A DNA stretch of 64,000 bases, from positions 3,038,001-3,102,000 of the forward strand of contig NZ_CP035934.2 in NCBI RefSeq assembly GCF_003024525.3. The letters run 5' to 3'. Below, one piece after another: positions 11,212 to 21,057 of this stretch (the first letter of the stretch is position 1; the number at the start of each line of letters is the position of its first letter). The notes beneath the pieces were generated by a model. The model saw only the letters and a list, made by a program, of their open reading frames with translations, did no database searches and was not told the DNA's origin. The position numbers and the translations under genes were made by a program. The DNA is from Acinetobacter cumulans (GTDB taxonomy: Bacteria; Pseudomonadota; Gammaproteobacteria; Pseudomonadales; Moraxellaceae).

Positions 11212-12441
11212 TTATTTCACGAGTTTACGAAGATCTTGGCTTAGATCTAAATATTTATCAGCTTCAAAAGCTGCATTCTTGCTGATCAACTTTTTAAGAT
11301 GACGCATTTCTTTAGCCGCATTTACAGTAATACCGCCAACGATCACACCGTCAGTCACACCGAACAATACGAAAGAAGATTCCGCGCGTTGTTCCGCATT
11401 GATTTCACCGCGAACAAGCCATTCAGTCGCAGCCATATCACCAACAAATTGATAGTTGATGTCTAACTGGTCTGTCCAGAACCATGCAGGGTTTGGCGTA
11501 GGATGCTCAACACCCATCACATGACGTGCGAAGATGCCTGCTTGAAGGTTGGCATTTTCCCAAGTTTCCACACGGCGGTGGTTACCGCAGTCACGAAGCT
11601 GAGTTGCAACGTCACCTGCTGCATAAATGTCAGCATTTGAAGTTTGGCAGTTTTCGTTGACTTTAATTGCAAGGTCAACGTCTAAACCAGCTTCAGTCGC
11701 AAGCTGTGCATTTGGCACGATACCAATACCGTAAACCACTGCATCGGCACGAAGCTCTTCACCACTGCCTAAAGTCACAACGATTTCTTCGCCATCCAAT
11801 TTGCAATCTGCAATTGAAGTTTCAAGGCGTACATCAACACCAGCAAGGCGCTGCTGTGCCAATAAGAATTCGCTCAATACACGTGGAGATGAACGACCCA
11901 TCACCATTGGACCCATTTCAATCACTGTAACGATACAGTCTTTGAAACGTGCAGATGAAGCAAGCTCTAAACCAATTACACCGCCACCGATCAAAATAAT
12001 ACGACGGCCAGCTTGTAATACTGGAACTAGCGCTTGTGAATCTTCAAGATTACGCAGTGTATAAACGTGTTTACCCAACGCATCAAAGTTTGGTAAACGA
12101 CGCGCAGCACCGCCAGTCGCTAGAAGCAACTTGTCATAAGCAGCAAGGTCACCGTTTTGAAGTTCAACAGTCTTCGCGTCTGCATTGATTTTCACAACGC
12201 CATTGCCGCGAATTGTCTCTACACCAAGATCAGTCAGTTTTTCTTCTGACAAAATTTCGATTTTGGTTTCTTCAGGTTTTAGAATCACGTCTTTTGATAA
12301 TGGCGGACGCTCATAAGGAAGATGCGTTTCATCACCAATTAAAATGATTTTGCCTTCGTATTTGTTCCCACGAAGTTCTAAAATCGCGCTCGCACCTGCT
12401 TGACCAGCACCTACGATTACAACGGTTTCAATATTGCTCAT
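11212..12441 (-). CDS. hcaD: Ferredoxin-NAD+ reductase of 3-phenylpropionate dioxygenase
   Basis: A flavoprotein of 409 residues from the ATG at 12441 (MSNIETVV), chosen because the FAD motif begins at once (G11, G13, G16) and AAGAG precedes it; an upstream in-frame start would run inside mhpB. A second dinucleotide motif, IGGGVIGLELA, binds NADH near the middle. This is the reductase that passes electrons from NADH to the Rieske ferredoxin HcaC. It ends the hcaEFCB-mhpB-hcaD operon, five bases after mhpB. Length is near the E. coli enzyme (400). Confidence 0.9.
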   Translation of the reverse strand: MSNIETVVIVGAGQAGASAILELRGNKYEGKIILIGDETHLPYERPPLSKDVILKPEETKIEILSEEKLTDLGVETIRGNGVVKINADAKTVELQNGDLAAYDKLLLATGGAARRLPNFDALGKHVYTLRNLEDSQALVPVLQAGRRIILIGGGVIGLELASSARFKDCIVTVIEMGPMVMGRSSPRVLSEFLLAQQRLAGVDVRLETSIADCKLDGEEIVVTLGSGEELRADAVVYGIGIVPNAQLATEAGLDVDLAIKVNENCQTSNADIYAAGDVATQLRDCGNHRRVETWENANLQAGIFARHVMGVEHPTPNPAWFWTDQLDINYQFVGDMAATEWLVRGEINAEQRAESSFVLFGVTDGVIVGGITVNAAKEMRHLKKLISKNAAFEADKYLDLSQDLRKLVK

Positions 12442-12446
12442 ATCTC

Positions 12447-13412
12447 TTAACCCTTTAACTCTGCAGATACGATGCCGAAGCCCGCAATCCACTCGCTAAT
12501 ATCTTCATAACAGTGAGTCGTCATTTCGTACTCACCGATTTCGTGAAGGGCTGCAAATGCTGCCATCCAAGAACGAACTTCTTGACCACCACGGCCACCG
12601 TCACGACGGATTTCATCTTCTTTCATTGCTTCCATTGCAGCGAAATCAGCATTCTTGAATTTCTCAAGCAATGCGATATCCCACTCAGGACTCAATGGCA
12701 CAGCAACAGAAGTATCACCCGCAGCCAATTTTTGACCTACAGCAATAATCTTCGCTTGACGTGCATTACGTGCCTCTTCCGTTGGGTTACGGCCTGCAAT
12801 CAGGAACTCTTCCACTTCTGGCGGTACAGAACCCATTTGCGGTGTAGGCGGATCGTGTGAAAGACCGCCAGTACCCAATACAAGAACACGCTCGTTTTCA
12901 AGGTTTAAAGACTTGATAAACTGACCTACAGCACGGCCCAAAGCGATGGTACGCTTTGTGGTTGGCATTGGTGCTGCAGCGCCATTAATAAATACTGGAA
13001 TCGTTGGGTAACGATCAAGTTTGCCTTCACATAAGAAATGTAATGGCTGAGTCACACCATGATCCGCTTGCATACGGTATGAGTACGCAACGTCAACACC
13101 TTCATCAAGTACACGGCGAACCATAGCCAAAGCTTTGTCTTCAGGTACATCAATGTGGTCATTGTCTTTACCATAATCCCAGTCGCCTGCTGCTTTGGCA
13201 CGAATACCCACGCAGAAACTTGGCATAAGGTCATAGAAGAAACCATTAAAATGGTCTGGACCAAACGTGATGATTAGGGTTGGGTCGTAAGCTTTTACTT
13301 CAGCAGAAAGTGTTTCAAATGCAGAACGGACTTTTTGTTCTTGCGCTTGATCTTGCGGTGAAGCAAATTCCATCAAAGGACTGTGCGATGCACAAATAAG
13401 TTTAACGGCCAT
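12447..13412 (-). CDS. mhpB: 2,3-dihydroxyphenylpropionate 1,2-dioxygenase
   Basis: A class III (LigB-type) extradiol ring-cleavage enzyme of 321 residues; the E. coli enzyme has 314. It cleaves 2,3-dihydroxyphenylpropionate (or the cinnamate analogue) with ferrous iron. Conserved histidines include H10 (ASHSPLMEF), H54 (FGPDH) and H118 (ADHGVTQPLH), plus a later GLSHDPP. The ATG at 13412 follows GGAG; a TTG four codons upstream is less likely. It sits between hcaB and hcaD, so the ring-cleavage step is co-transcribed with the dioxygenase genes. In E. coli it lies in a separate mhp operon. Confidence 0.92.
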   Translation of the reverse strand: MAVKLICASHSPLMEFASPQDQAQEQKVRSAFETLSAEVKAYDPTLIITFGPDHFNGFFYDLMPSFCVGIRAKAAGDWDYGKDNDHIDVPEDKALAMVRRVLDEGVDVAYSYRMQADHGVTQPLHFLCEGKLDRYPTIPVFINGAAAPMPTTKRTIALGRAVGQFIKSLNLENERVLVLGTGGLSHDPPTPQMGSVPPEVEEFLIAGRNPTEEARNARQAKIIAVGQKLAAGDTSVAVPLSPEWDIALLEKFKNADFAAMEAMKEDEIRRDGGRGGQEVRSWMAAFAALHEIGEYEMTTHCYEDISEWIAGFGIVSAELKG

Positions 13413-13477
13413 GAGAGACTCCAAAAAGGAAGGCAGCTAATGGTTAGCTGCCGATAAGTCCATTTAAGACTAGATTT

Positions 13478-14293
13478 TTATTCGTCAAAGAATCCCGCAC
13501 GTGGCTGACGTAAGCCGCGAATACCAAGACCGCATTCTGCATTAATCAGAACACCAGTCAGCGGACGGTTATTTTGACGAGATGCCAAGAGCACATAAGA
13601 ACCTGTCATTTCTGCCGGTTCAGGTAAGAAATTCAGTGGCATACCACGTGCGATTTTCTCAGGATCACGTGCATCTAATAAGCCAAGGTTTTCTTGACCC
13701 AAAGATGCAGCACCTTTGATATTCACATTCATACCTGATGGTGCAACAGCGTTCACTCGTACTTTAGGCGCAAGTTCATAGGCTAATTCTTTCATAATAC
13801 CCACACCAGCATGCTTAGATGCAGTATATACAGGGCCTCCGCCAGCGGAGTACAGTGCCGAATTAGACAAAGTAAATATGATAGAACCTTCAGAAGCGAT
13901 CAATGCATCAAGCGCAGCCTTTGCACCTAAGATGAGCGATTTGGTGTTAATACCCATAATCTCATCAAAGGCTTTTTCTAGCTGCTCGCCAGAAGTATTG
14001 ACGATATCTGCATAGTGATCCCAGATACCGGCATTACCTACGAAACAGTCGAGTTTACCGAAACGCTCTACAGTTGCTTGAACTGCACGAACGTTATCCG
14101 AATAGCTGGCTACATCACCTTCAATTGCAAGAACCTTACCACCAAAGTGCTCATTCAATGCATCCACTTTTGCCTTTGAACGTTGAAGAACGGCCACTTG
14201 TGCACCTTCTTCTAAGAAACGTTCAACCAAAGCCCAGCCTAAACCAGAACCACCACCAGTAATAAGTGCAACTTCGCCTTGTAGCCAACCCAT
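13478..14293 (-). CDS. hcaB: cis-3-(carboxyethyl)-3,5-cyclohexadiene-1,2-diol dehydrogenase
   Basis: A classical short-chain dehydrogenase of 271 residues (E. coli HcaB has 270). The NAD-binding TGGGSGLG motif is at residues 12-19, and the catalytic S143, Y156 and K160 are present in order. It rearomatises the cis-dihydrodiol to 2,3-dihydroxyphenylpropionate. It follows hcaC by two bases within the operon. The specific function rests on operon context, because BphB-type dehydrogenases look alike. Confidence 0.9.
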   Translation of the reverse strand: MGWLQGEVALITGGGSGLGWALVERFLEEGAQVAVLQRSKAKVDALNEHFGGKVLAIEGDVASYSDNVRAVQATVERFGKLDCFVGNAGIWDHYADIVNTSGEQLEKAFDEIMGINTKSLILGAKAALDALIASEGSIIFTLSNSALYSAGGGPVYTASKHAGVGIMKELAYELAPKVRVNAVAPSGMNVNIKGAASLGQENLGLLDARDPEKIARGMPLNFLPEPAEMTGSYVLLASRQNNRPLTGVLINAECGLGIRGLRQPRAGFFDE

Positions 14294-14295
14294 GA

Positions 14296-14622
14296 TTACT
14301 CTCCTGCCATCTCTACGTATAAAGCACCATCTTCAACAATCACAGGGAATGTCTTGATAGGATCTGTTGCTGGTAAGCATAATGCTTGACCAGTTTTCAA
14401 ACAGAATCGAGCCGAATGAAGTGGACATTCAACAGTGCCATCATCTTCAAGGTAACCTTCAGACATTGAAGCATTACCATGTGAACAACGGTCATTCATC
14501 GCGAAAAATTCGCCATTGTTGTTGAATACTGCAAGCGCATCGATACCGTTAACGCCGCAATCTACTTTCAATGCTTCGCCTTCGTCTAATTCGTCAACTT
14601 GGCAAACAAAAATCTTATTCAT
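14296..14622 (-). CDS. hcaC: Rieske ferredoxin of 3-phenylpropionate dioxygenase
   Basis: A Rieske [2Fe-2S] ferredoxin of 108 residues. The ligands are C46-x-H48 and C66-x-x-H69, with normal spacing. It carries electrons from HcaD to the terminal oxygenase HcaEF. It overlaps the stop of hcaF by one base, showing tight coupling. Length matches HcaC (106). Confidence 0.93.
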   Translation of the reverse strand: MNKIFVCQVDELDEGEALKVDCGVNGIDALAVFNNNGEFFAMNDRCSHGNASMSEGYLEDDGTVECPLHSARFCLKTGQALCLPATDPIKTFPVIVEDGALYVEMAGE

Positions 14623-15140
14623 TAGAAGAACACGCTCAGGTTATGTGAGTTGTAAGTCACCTGATCAAGGGTAATCTTACGGTTGAAGATTTCGAACCCT
14701 TGCTCAGTGTCGACTTTGCGGATCTTGTCGTGACGCTTACCACAGTAGATTGTTACATCTTTCTCTTTCTGGGTACGGTACAACAAGTACGTTACGTAAA
14801 CGTCGTATTCGCCTTCAACTTCTGTCGCTTCAACAATCACATTTGAAACCATGTGTGTTGTACGTGAAGGAGGTTCTTCAGCCCAAGCCATACCTGTTTC
14901 TAAACGAGCTACACGGCGTTCCAACAAATCTTTAGTATCATTAAATACCCAAGTTGTTGGCGGCTCAATCGAACGACGACGGTCACGTGTTTGCGCGTTT
15001 GGTGTTGTGCGTAGCGTATAAGAAATATCTTCCGCTAATACAGCTAACCAATCACGGAACTTCCAATCGTCAAGCAATTTTGCTTCACGATAAAGAAACT
15101 GACTAATTTGATGATGAAGTTCTAAACTCACTTGACTCAT
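14622..15140 (-). CDS. hcaF: 3-phenylpropionate dioxygenase, small (beta) subunit
   Basis: A protein of 172 residues, identical in length to E. coli HcaF. It has the ring-hydroxylating dioxygenase beta-subunit fold (related to NTF2/SnoaL), with the [17 protein letters not shown] and final [24 protein letters not shown] region. It is structural in the alpha3beta3 oxygenase. It overlaps the end of hcaE by four bases. Confidence 0.93.
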   Translation of the reverse strand: MSQVSLELHHQISQFLYREAKLLDDWKFRDWLAVLAEDISYTLRTTPNAQTRDRRRSIEPPTTWVFNDTKDLLERRVARLETGMAWAEEPPSRTTHMVSNVIVEATEVEGEYDVYVTYLLYRTQKEKDVTIYCGKRHDKIRKVDTEQGFEIFNRKITLDQVTYNSHNLSVFF

Positions 15141-16504
15141 TTCATAAGCTCCTTCTCATATTCGTCAGCCGCAGCTTCAACGTCTTCCCATTTTTCATGA
15201 ATCAATAGATCTGCCCAACGACGGTACATACCACGTGCTGCAGTTTCTGAGAAAATGTAGTTGGTAATACCTGGAATGCCGTCTTCACGTACTTTCTCGT
15301 TGCCTTTACCCATTTCCATAATGAGTTTGTTTTGACGCGCTTTATAACCACGTAAAACTTTTTGAATCTCAATCCAGTTCTCAGAGTCATCTTGCTCTAG
15401 GAAACCAGCTGGACCAAATGCACGTGTTGCAGAACGTTCAAATGCTTCTTTCACTTCTTGTGATGCTTCAGCGTCTGCAATACAGAATGCCCAAACTTCA
15501 GTTTTGTTTGGACCACGTGGGTGCCATACGCGAAGTGTTGCAGTACCGTTTAACCAAGACAATGTTGGGAACATGGTGTTATGACCTGCAAGACGTAATG
15601 CACGTACTTCACCTAAACGCTCTTTAACTTCTTCATAAGTTTCACGGAAGTAGTTTGCAACTTCACCGTCTACCCATACGTTAGCATCTGGCTTTTCTGT
15701 AAAGAAGAAACCTGAACCATGACCGCGTGAACCGTATTGGATCGCGTCTTTCGCAGTTTCCCAAACTGGACGTGCAGTTTGCGCAGCGCCTAATTTCTTA
15801 GAAGCTTCGTCGTCTGGTTTCGCGCCAAGTACTTGAATTGCAGATGCGTGAGAGAACAATGCGTGGTATTGGTCAGATGCAAACTGTTCAGCTGCAAATT
15901 TCCAGTTACACTCGATTTCCCACTTGTGTACACCACCAATAATTTCTGTACCACCTGGACGACGGTCTAAAACGCCATCTAAGTACCAAGCGATATCGCC
16001 CATGTATTCTTCTAGGTCAGGTGTTGTTTCATCCCAACATGCGAATACTAAGCCTTTGTAGGATTTAACACGGGTAACTTCAACCAGACCCCATTGCTCT
16101 TTACAAGCGCCATGCGGGAAAGCACGGTCTTCAAGTGGGATGTCTTTAAGTGAACCGTCAATACCGTATGACCAGCCGTGGTATGGGCAAGTGAACGCAC
16201 GTGTGTTACCACAGTCTGCGAAGCTTACGCGCATAGAACGGTGACGGCATTGGTTTAAGAATGCTTTGATTGAACCGTCTTTTTGACGTGCAACAATAAT
16301 TGGATCTTCACCCATGTAGGTATTGAAGAAATCCCCAGCCTTAGGAATTTGGCTCTCATGGCAAAGGAACAACCATGTACGACCGAAAACACGCTCTAAT
16401 TCTAATTCGTAGATATCAGGATCTGTATAGATAGATGGCGTAATACGTCCATTTTGTGCATCGACCAAAGCATCGATTTCGCGCACATCAATTTTTCCAC
16501 TCAT
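15137..16504 (-). CDS. hcaE: 3-phenylpropionate/cinnamate dioxygenase, large (alpha) subunit
   Basis: The terminal oxygenase alpha subunit, 455 residues (E. coli HcaE 453). The Rieske cluster ligands are C86, H88, C106 and H109. The mononuclear iron site has H214 and H219, with bridging D211 in the [10 protein letters not shown] segment. The start at 16504 follows AGGAGAG; a GTG seven codons upstream is ignored. It is first in the leftward operon and divergent from hcaR. Substrate assignment relies on its MhpB partner and on HcaEFCB gene sizes; relatives act on benzene, biphenyl or isopropylbenzene. Confidence 0.9.
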   Translation of the reverse strand: MSGKIDVREIDALVDAQNGRITPSIYTDPDIYELELERVFGRTWLFLCHESQIPKAGDFFNTYMGEDPIIVARQKDGSIKAFLNQCRHRSMRVSFADCGNTRAFTCPYHGWSYGIDGSLKDIPLEDRAFPHGACKEQWGLVEVTRVKSYKGLVFACWDETTPDLEEYMGDIAWYLDGVLDRRPGGTEIIGGVHKWEIECNWKFAAEQFASDQYHALFSHASAIQVLGAKPDDEASKKLGAAQTARPVWETAKDAIQYGSRGHGSGFFFTEKPDANVWVDGEVANYFRETYEEVKERLGEVRALRLAGHNTMFPTLSWLNGTATLRVWHPRGPNKTEVWAFCIADAEASQEVKEAFERSATRAFGPAGFLEQDDSENWIEIQKVLRGYKARQNKLIMEMGKGNEKVREDGIPGITNYIFSETAARGMYRRWADLLIHEKWEDVEAAADEYEKELMK

Positions 16505-16784
16505 GAAAAGCTCTCCTGTGGCCACTTAGGTCACAAAACAAATAGACTCAACTTTCCGACGATGATGGATTTTCACTGAGTTTTGCGGAAATATTTTTTT
16601 TGTTTTAATTAAGAGCTTTCACCAATTATTAGAATAGATATTTTTGATATACGCTTTCAATAAAACCCGCCAAGGCCATTTATTTTCTAAATGGCAAAAT
16701 CAACTTCACGACATAGTTGTTTATAGATTATACTGACTTGAACTCATAGTAAGACATTTTTTGGATTACTCCTAGGCTAGATAT
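16505..16784. promoter_or_regulatory. Divergent hcaE-hcaR control region
   Basis: About 280 AT-rich bases between two divergent starts must hold both promoters and the HcaR site. LysR proteins normally bind here and activate the catabolic side in the presence of inducer. No single T-N11-A box was convincing enough to call. Confidence 0.6.
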
Positions 16785-17690
16785 ATGGAATTACGACACC
16801 TTCGCTATTTTATAACCGTTGCTGAAGAATTAAACTTCAGTAAGGCAGCACTCAAACTTTATACAGCTCAGCCATCGCTAAGCCAACAGATTAAAGACCT
16901 TGAAGAAGACGTCGGTGTACAACTCCTACACCGTACGAAGCGTAAAGTAGAGCTGACTGAAGAAGGCGCCGTGTTCTTAGAACAAGCTCGCTTAACTTTG
17001 GCACAAGCAGACAAAGCCATTGCAATGGCACGTCAGGTTTCACAAGCCAAACAACAAATGCTCCGTATTGGCTTTGTCCCTGTGGCAGAGATGAAAATCT
17101 TTCCGTATGTACTGCCCAACCTACGTGTACAAAACCCTGACCTCAAAATTGAATTACTCAGCCTAAACAACGTTGAGCAAATGAAATTATTGAAAAAAGG
17201 TGAACTAGACATCACTTTTACCCGTCATAATTTCAATAGCGACGAAATTGAAAGTCAGTTCGTATTGCGTGAGCCTCTTATTTTCATTTTGCCTAAAGAC
17301 CATCCTTTGGCAAAATATGATCGAATTCCAGTTAAAGCACTGAATGGCATAAATTTTATTATTCCTGCCGCAGAGCAATCACTGACCCTACATACAGCCA
17401 TTTTAGACTTTGCCAAAGCCAATAATATTGAATTTAATATTGTGCAAAAAGCCGATAATATTTTGTTTAATATCAACTCAATTGGCATGGGATTGGGCTG
17501 TACAATCTTACCTGGCTACATTGCACCACTGACCATGAACAATACGGTTATTCGTCCTTTGGACATCGAACTGCCGTATCTTGATTTGTATGTCAGCTGG
17601 CGTAAAAATAGCGAATCTATTGCGGTAAACAAATTTATGGAACTGCTCACACGCGTGTTTTATTTAGATATTGCCCGCGAACAAAATTAA
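16785..17690 (+). CDS. hcaR: LysR-family activator of the hca operon
   Basis: A protein of 301 residues (E. coli HcaR 296). Residues 1-60 form the LysR helix-turn-helix (MELRHLRYFITVAEELNFSK, then AQPSLSQQIKDLEE). The remainder is the periplasmic-binding-protein-like inducer domain. It is divergent from hcaE. By analogy it activates hcaEFCB-mhpB-hcaD with phenylpropionate or cinnamate. It is the only regulator gene inside the island, so it may also control the mhp group. Confidence 0.88.
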   Translation: MELRHLRYFITVAEELNFSKAALKLYTAQPSLSQQIKDLEEDVGVQLLHRTKRKVELTEEGAVFLEQARLTLAQADKAIAMARQVSQAKQQMLRIGFVPVAEMKIFPYVLPNLRVQNPDLKIELLSLNNVEQMKLLKKGELDITFTRHNFNSDEIESQFVLREPLIFILPKDHPLAKYDRIPVKALNGINFIIPAAEQSLTLHTAILDFAKANNIEFNIVQKADNILFNINSIGMGLGCTILPGYIAPLTMNNTVIRPLDIELPYLDLYVSWRKNSESIAVNKFMELLTRVFYLDIAREQN

Positions 17691-17719
17691 TTTTTAATAT
17701 CGTTTTACTAAAAAAATAC

Positions 17720-17759
17720 AGCACCATTATTTCTTAAATGAATAGTGGTGCTTTTTTTT
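17720..17759 (+). terminator. Terminator of hcaR
   Basis: A stem AGCACCATTATT/GAATAGTGGTGCT (one wobble) is followed by eight T, 30 bases after the hcaR stop. Confidence 0.85.
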
Positions 17760-18044
17760 GACTGGTTTTGCCCACTTTTTATCCAAACTAGACTTAAGTC
17801 TTACTCTTTTTATGTATAAAACATCTACTCTTTATGGGAAATAACTTATAAGAAAATGTTTCCATATCTATAAACCTAGGCTTTTTTAGTCAAATTACAA
17901 CTTAAGTCTAATACGCTGGTCTAAGACCTAACCCATAAATACGACCTTTTTCTTAGCGAAGTTATACAAACAAGCCCTCATTTAAAGATGCCAAGCACCC
18001 TAAATGTTACAAATAATGTTCTTTTTAAAAGCATCCGCTGAAAA

Positions 18045-18072
18045 AAAAAGAGTGCCGAAGCACTCTTTTTTA
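18045..18072 (-). terminator. Terminator of mhpC
   Basis: AGAGTGC-CGAA-GCACTCT stem with a stable tetraloop and flanking A and T runs, just after the mhpC stop on the minus strand. Confidence 0.88.
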
Positions 18073-18084
18073 TCCAGTTACGGC

Positions 18085-18945
18085 TTATTTCACGCCATGT
18101 ACTGCTAAGTAGTTTTTAATTACTGTGTTAAATTCTGCCGATTTTTCAACTTGTGACCAGTGACCACATTGACTGAAAATGTGCGCATCAGCATTTGGCA
18201 CAATATTTAAGATGTCCCAAGTACGTGAAACTGGGATCACCACGTCTTGTGTACCGTGAATCAAAAGTACAGGGACAGTGATGTCTTTCATTTTTTCGAA
18301 ATCTAATGGGAATTCGAAACGATCACGGTCACGTGCGCCAACAACGTCCATCAAACGGTTTGATGCATAGTCATTTGCAGCAGATGCAAAACGTACTTTT
18401 ACCAATTCATCAGTGATTAGGTCTTTGTTCACAACGAACATAGACAAAGTTTTCTTGATGCCTTCTTCTGTTAATACAGGGTTTGCATGTGCTTTAAGCG
18501 CTGCAGTTTGTTTCGCACCGCCCGTACCCATCGATACGATACCCAATACACGCTCAGGATAATCAAGCGCCATTTGGAATGCTAACCAACCACCTAGTGA
18601 GTTACCTACTAACCAAGTTTTTTCAATACCAAGTGCATCTAAAGTACGTACTGCATGGTCTACCCAAGCACGGATACCATAAGCTGTATTTGGTGCAACT
18701 ACTGTTTGGCCATAACCAATGGTATCAATTGCGATACAACGTGCTTGCTCACCAATTTGTGGTAGGTTTAACCACCAGTTCGCAGCTGCAGATACGCCAG
18801 TACCAGAACCGTGTAAAAATAGAATCGGCGTACCTTCACCAATTTCGTGGTAATGGGTTAATTCGCCTTCAGCAGTTTCAATCCATTTATCTTCTAAACC
18901 AAAGAATGAATCTGTCGTGTATTCAGGGATTTGAACTGTGCTCAT
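18085..18945 (-). CDS. mhpC: 2-hydroxy-6-oxonona-2,4-dienedioate hydrolase
   Basis: An alpha/beta hydrolase of 286 residues that splits the meta-cleavage product into 2-hydroxypentadienoate and succinate (fumarate from cinnamate). The C-C hydrolase catalytic triad is S116 (GNSLGGW), D234 (GTQDVV) and H262 (CGHW), with an oxyanion HGSGTGVSAAANWW stretch. The ATG at 18945 follows GAGGAG; a frame extending to 18981 is not needed. It is last in the leftward mhpD-F-E-porin-mhpC run, about 290 bases after the porin gene. Confidence 0.92.
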   Translation of the reverse strand: MSTVQIPEYTTDSFFGLEDKWIETAEGELTHYHEIGEGTPILFLHGSGTGVSAAANWWLNLPQIGEQARCIAIDTIGYGQTVVAPNTAYGIRAWVDHAVRTLDALGIEKTWLVGNSLGGWLAFQMALDYPERVLGIVSMGTGGAKQTAALKAHANPVLTEEGIKKTLSMFVVNKDLITDELVKVRFASAANDYASNRLMDVVGARDRDRFEFPLDFEKMKDITVPVLLIHGTQDVVIPVSRTWDILNIVPNADAHIFSQCGHWSQVEKSAEFNTVIKNYLAVHGVK

Positions 18946-19187
18946 ACATACTCCTCGTACAGCGTCGTACTTGCGTTTCAATCACATCCGGATTTAAACG
19001 CCAATGAATTAAATATTTTGAGTTTTACCATTGCATATTACCCGCTATCCGCGTAGCTACTGATACAAAATTACGATCATAAACAATAAAATTAATATAA
19101 TTTAAATATTTGTTTTTAATGACTTATTTTTATTTCATTTCCTTAAAAAGCATCGGGTATTTTCCACTGGAATATGGATGCATAAAA

Positions 19188-19218
19188 AAAGGGCAACCCA
19201 ATTTGGATTACCCTTTGT
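19188..19218 (-). terminator. Terminator after porin gene
   Basis: On the minus strand, AAAGGGTAATCC/GGGTTGCCCTTT (with wobble pairs) is followed by a T run, about 20 bases after the porin stop. It suggests that mhpC has its own promoter or depends on read-through. Confidence 0.75.
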
Positions 19219-19234
19219 TTTTTAAACCTACAAA

Positions 19235-20488
19235 TTAGAACTTATAGGTATAAGTTGTTGCTACACGGTATTCCTCTAGGTCTGGCCTATAGTCAAAGTT
19301 CGCATCAATATACATTGCTTGGAAACCTAAACCTTTCAACTTACCTTCTGGCACGGTGTAATTCACAATTAAATTCAGCTCATCAGACTTCTGATCTTTC
19401 TTACCATTGCTCTCAGCATCTTGGCCCATCATGTAAACTGCTGTCGCATTTAAACCTTTAGCGCCCATTTCTGAGAAGTCATAAGCATAAGTTAAGCCTA
19501 ATGATTTTTCATTTTTCGCAGTGAATGTTGCTACACCCCAGTTCACTAAGTATGGCTGTGGTACCCAGCCACCCAATGTAGGGAAAGCATCATCACCAAA
19601 CATCTGTTGGTAACCCAAGCCGACTGTATGTGAACCATAATTCACTTTTGCACCTACTGATAATGCCTGATTATCAATCGGCCCATATAAGCTATTGCCT
19701 GAATCTGCATTGTCAAAATAACGAATATGGCTATCAAATTTCGCTTTTTCACCTAATTTCGTTTTGTAGTTTAGGCCAACATAGTTTTGACGATAAATAT
19801 CTTGCACATCGGCATACCAGTAGCTCCCGCCAATTTCAGGTGTAAACTGATGGTCAACACCCGCAATATACATACCGTCTGATTTTGGGCCATTATCGTA
19901 ATAGCTCGCACCTTTTGCAGGAGCAAATAAAGTCAAATCACGGAATTGGTTGTCATAACGGTTATTAATGCCGTCAATATAAGCCAAGGTCAATTTTGTG
20001 TCTTTAATGTCTTTAGACTCTAACCATGCACCACTAAATGTAGTGAGTAGTTGACGCGATGGGTCAAAGACTAAAACTGGAGAAACGGGTAACAATTCAC
20101 CTACTTTCAATTCTGTTTTAGCTACTTTTGCTTTTAAGGTCGCACCGACTTTGCCAAATTCATCTTTCGACTCTTTACCATCATGCGGCAAAATGAAGTC
20201 TGCATTTGCATCACGGCCATTGAGTTTAAAGGCATGTTGTACCAAAAGGTCTGCACCTACTTGAACACCACCACCAATATCTTGGTAACCTGATTTGGCA
20301 TCCAGTGTGATGCCTTGACTCCATGAACCCCAGTTTTTGTTTGGCGTATCTTCAATTTGACGGTCTAAATAGAAATTTTTAAATTTCAATTGAACCTGAC
20401 TGTCGCCAATAAAGTCTGCATGAGATGCAGTTGTCCCTAAAGTTGCTGTCGCAGCAAGCATTGCTATCCATAAGTTTTGACGACGCAT
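19235..20488 (-). CDS. OprD-family outer-membrane porin
   Basis: A protein of 417 residues with a signal peptide cleaved after about residue 24 (SHA-D), beta-strand-rich repeats throughout and a C-terminal phenylalanine (YTYKF), as needed for outer-membrane assembly. The sequence is typical of OprD/OpdK-type porins that pass aromatic or other carboxylates. Its place between mhpE and mhpC suggests uptake of phenylpropionate or cinnamate. That substrate is inference. It has terminators on both sides, so it may be its own transcript. Confidence 0.85.
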   Translation of the reverse strand: MRRQNLWIAMLAATATLGTTASHADFIGDSQVQLKFKNFYLDRQIEDTPNKNWGSWSQGITLDAKSGYQDIGGGVQVGADLLVQHAFKLNGRDANADFILPHDGKESKDEFGKVGATLKAKVAKTELKVGELLPVSPVLVFDPSRQLLTTFSGAWLESKDIKDTKLTLAYIDGINNRYDNQFRDLTLFAPAKGASYYDNGPKSDGMYIAGVDHQFTPEIGGSYWYADVQDIYRQNYVGLNYKTKLGEKAKFDSHIRYFDNADSGNSLYGPIDNQALSVGAKVNYGSHTVGLGYQQMFGDDAFPTLGGWVPQPYLVNWGVATFTAKNEKSLGLTYAYDFSEMGAKGLNATAVYMMGQDAESNGKKDQKSDELNLIVNYTVPEGKLKGLGFQAMYIDANFDYRPDLEEYRVATTYTYKF

Positions 20489-21057
20489 GGCTCTCTTCCT
20501 AAATCATCAAATTAAGCTATGGTGCTATCATGCTGAACAATGCGAGTTTGAGAAATCAGACCACAGTATTAAGTTTTTTCGATGAATATCACATCCTGAT
20601 TCATTGCGTAATTTTGACTGATTTTGTTTAGAGTTTTCAGCAATAACTGTTTTCCACTTTATTTATCATGTGGTTTAAATAAGTAAATGTTTTATCATGG
20701 TTAAAATTATTTTTTAAAGTTTTTAATTCAGTTCTACACGCTACTTATTGCTTTTAAGTTTAACACCTTAAAATAAAGGCCTAATCTCGCCCCCAAACTT
20801 ATATTTAAAACAAATAATACAATATATTAAAACTATTAATTTCAAATGTTTAGATCAAAAAAATAACATATTTTTCAACAGTTTTATTAAGTTGAATTGT
20901 TTCAGCAAACAATGACTCTGTCATGACATGCAAAATCTCTTTTTAACAACATCATCGGCCAATCGGCAACATCAGACCTTTGCCTAAAATTCATGTGCGA
21001 TAAACAAAAAAAGCACCCCAAATGGAGTGCTTTTTAGTGAACTTCGCTTAAGTAATA
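20489..21057. other. Intergenic region upstream of porin
   Basis: A very AT-rich stretch of about 570 bases. It holds the mhpE terminator at its right end and presumably the porin promoter near its left end. No gene or clear repeat was seen. Confidence 0.5.
21006..21036 (-). terminator. Terminator of mhpD-F-E
   Basis: AAAAAGCACTCC/GGGGTGCTTTTT stem (one wobble) with a short ATTT loop and a T run, about 20 bases after the mhpE stop. Confidence 0.85.

Larger units (their letters stand above)
17691..18084. other. Gap between convergent hcaR and mhpC
   Basis: About 394 bases containing the terminators of both genes. In between are an AGACTTAAGTCT palindrome (17790-17801), a similar ACTTAAGTCTAA (17900-17911) and GGTCTAAGACC (17918-17928). 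Both genes point inward, so these are unlikely to be promoters. No gene was seen. Confidence 0.45.

Noticed and set aside
15202..15390. Minus-strand frames overlapping hcaE and neighbouring genes
   Set aside because: They lie inside strongly supported genes in other frames and carry no start signals.
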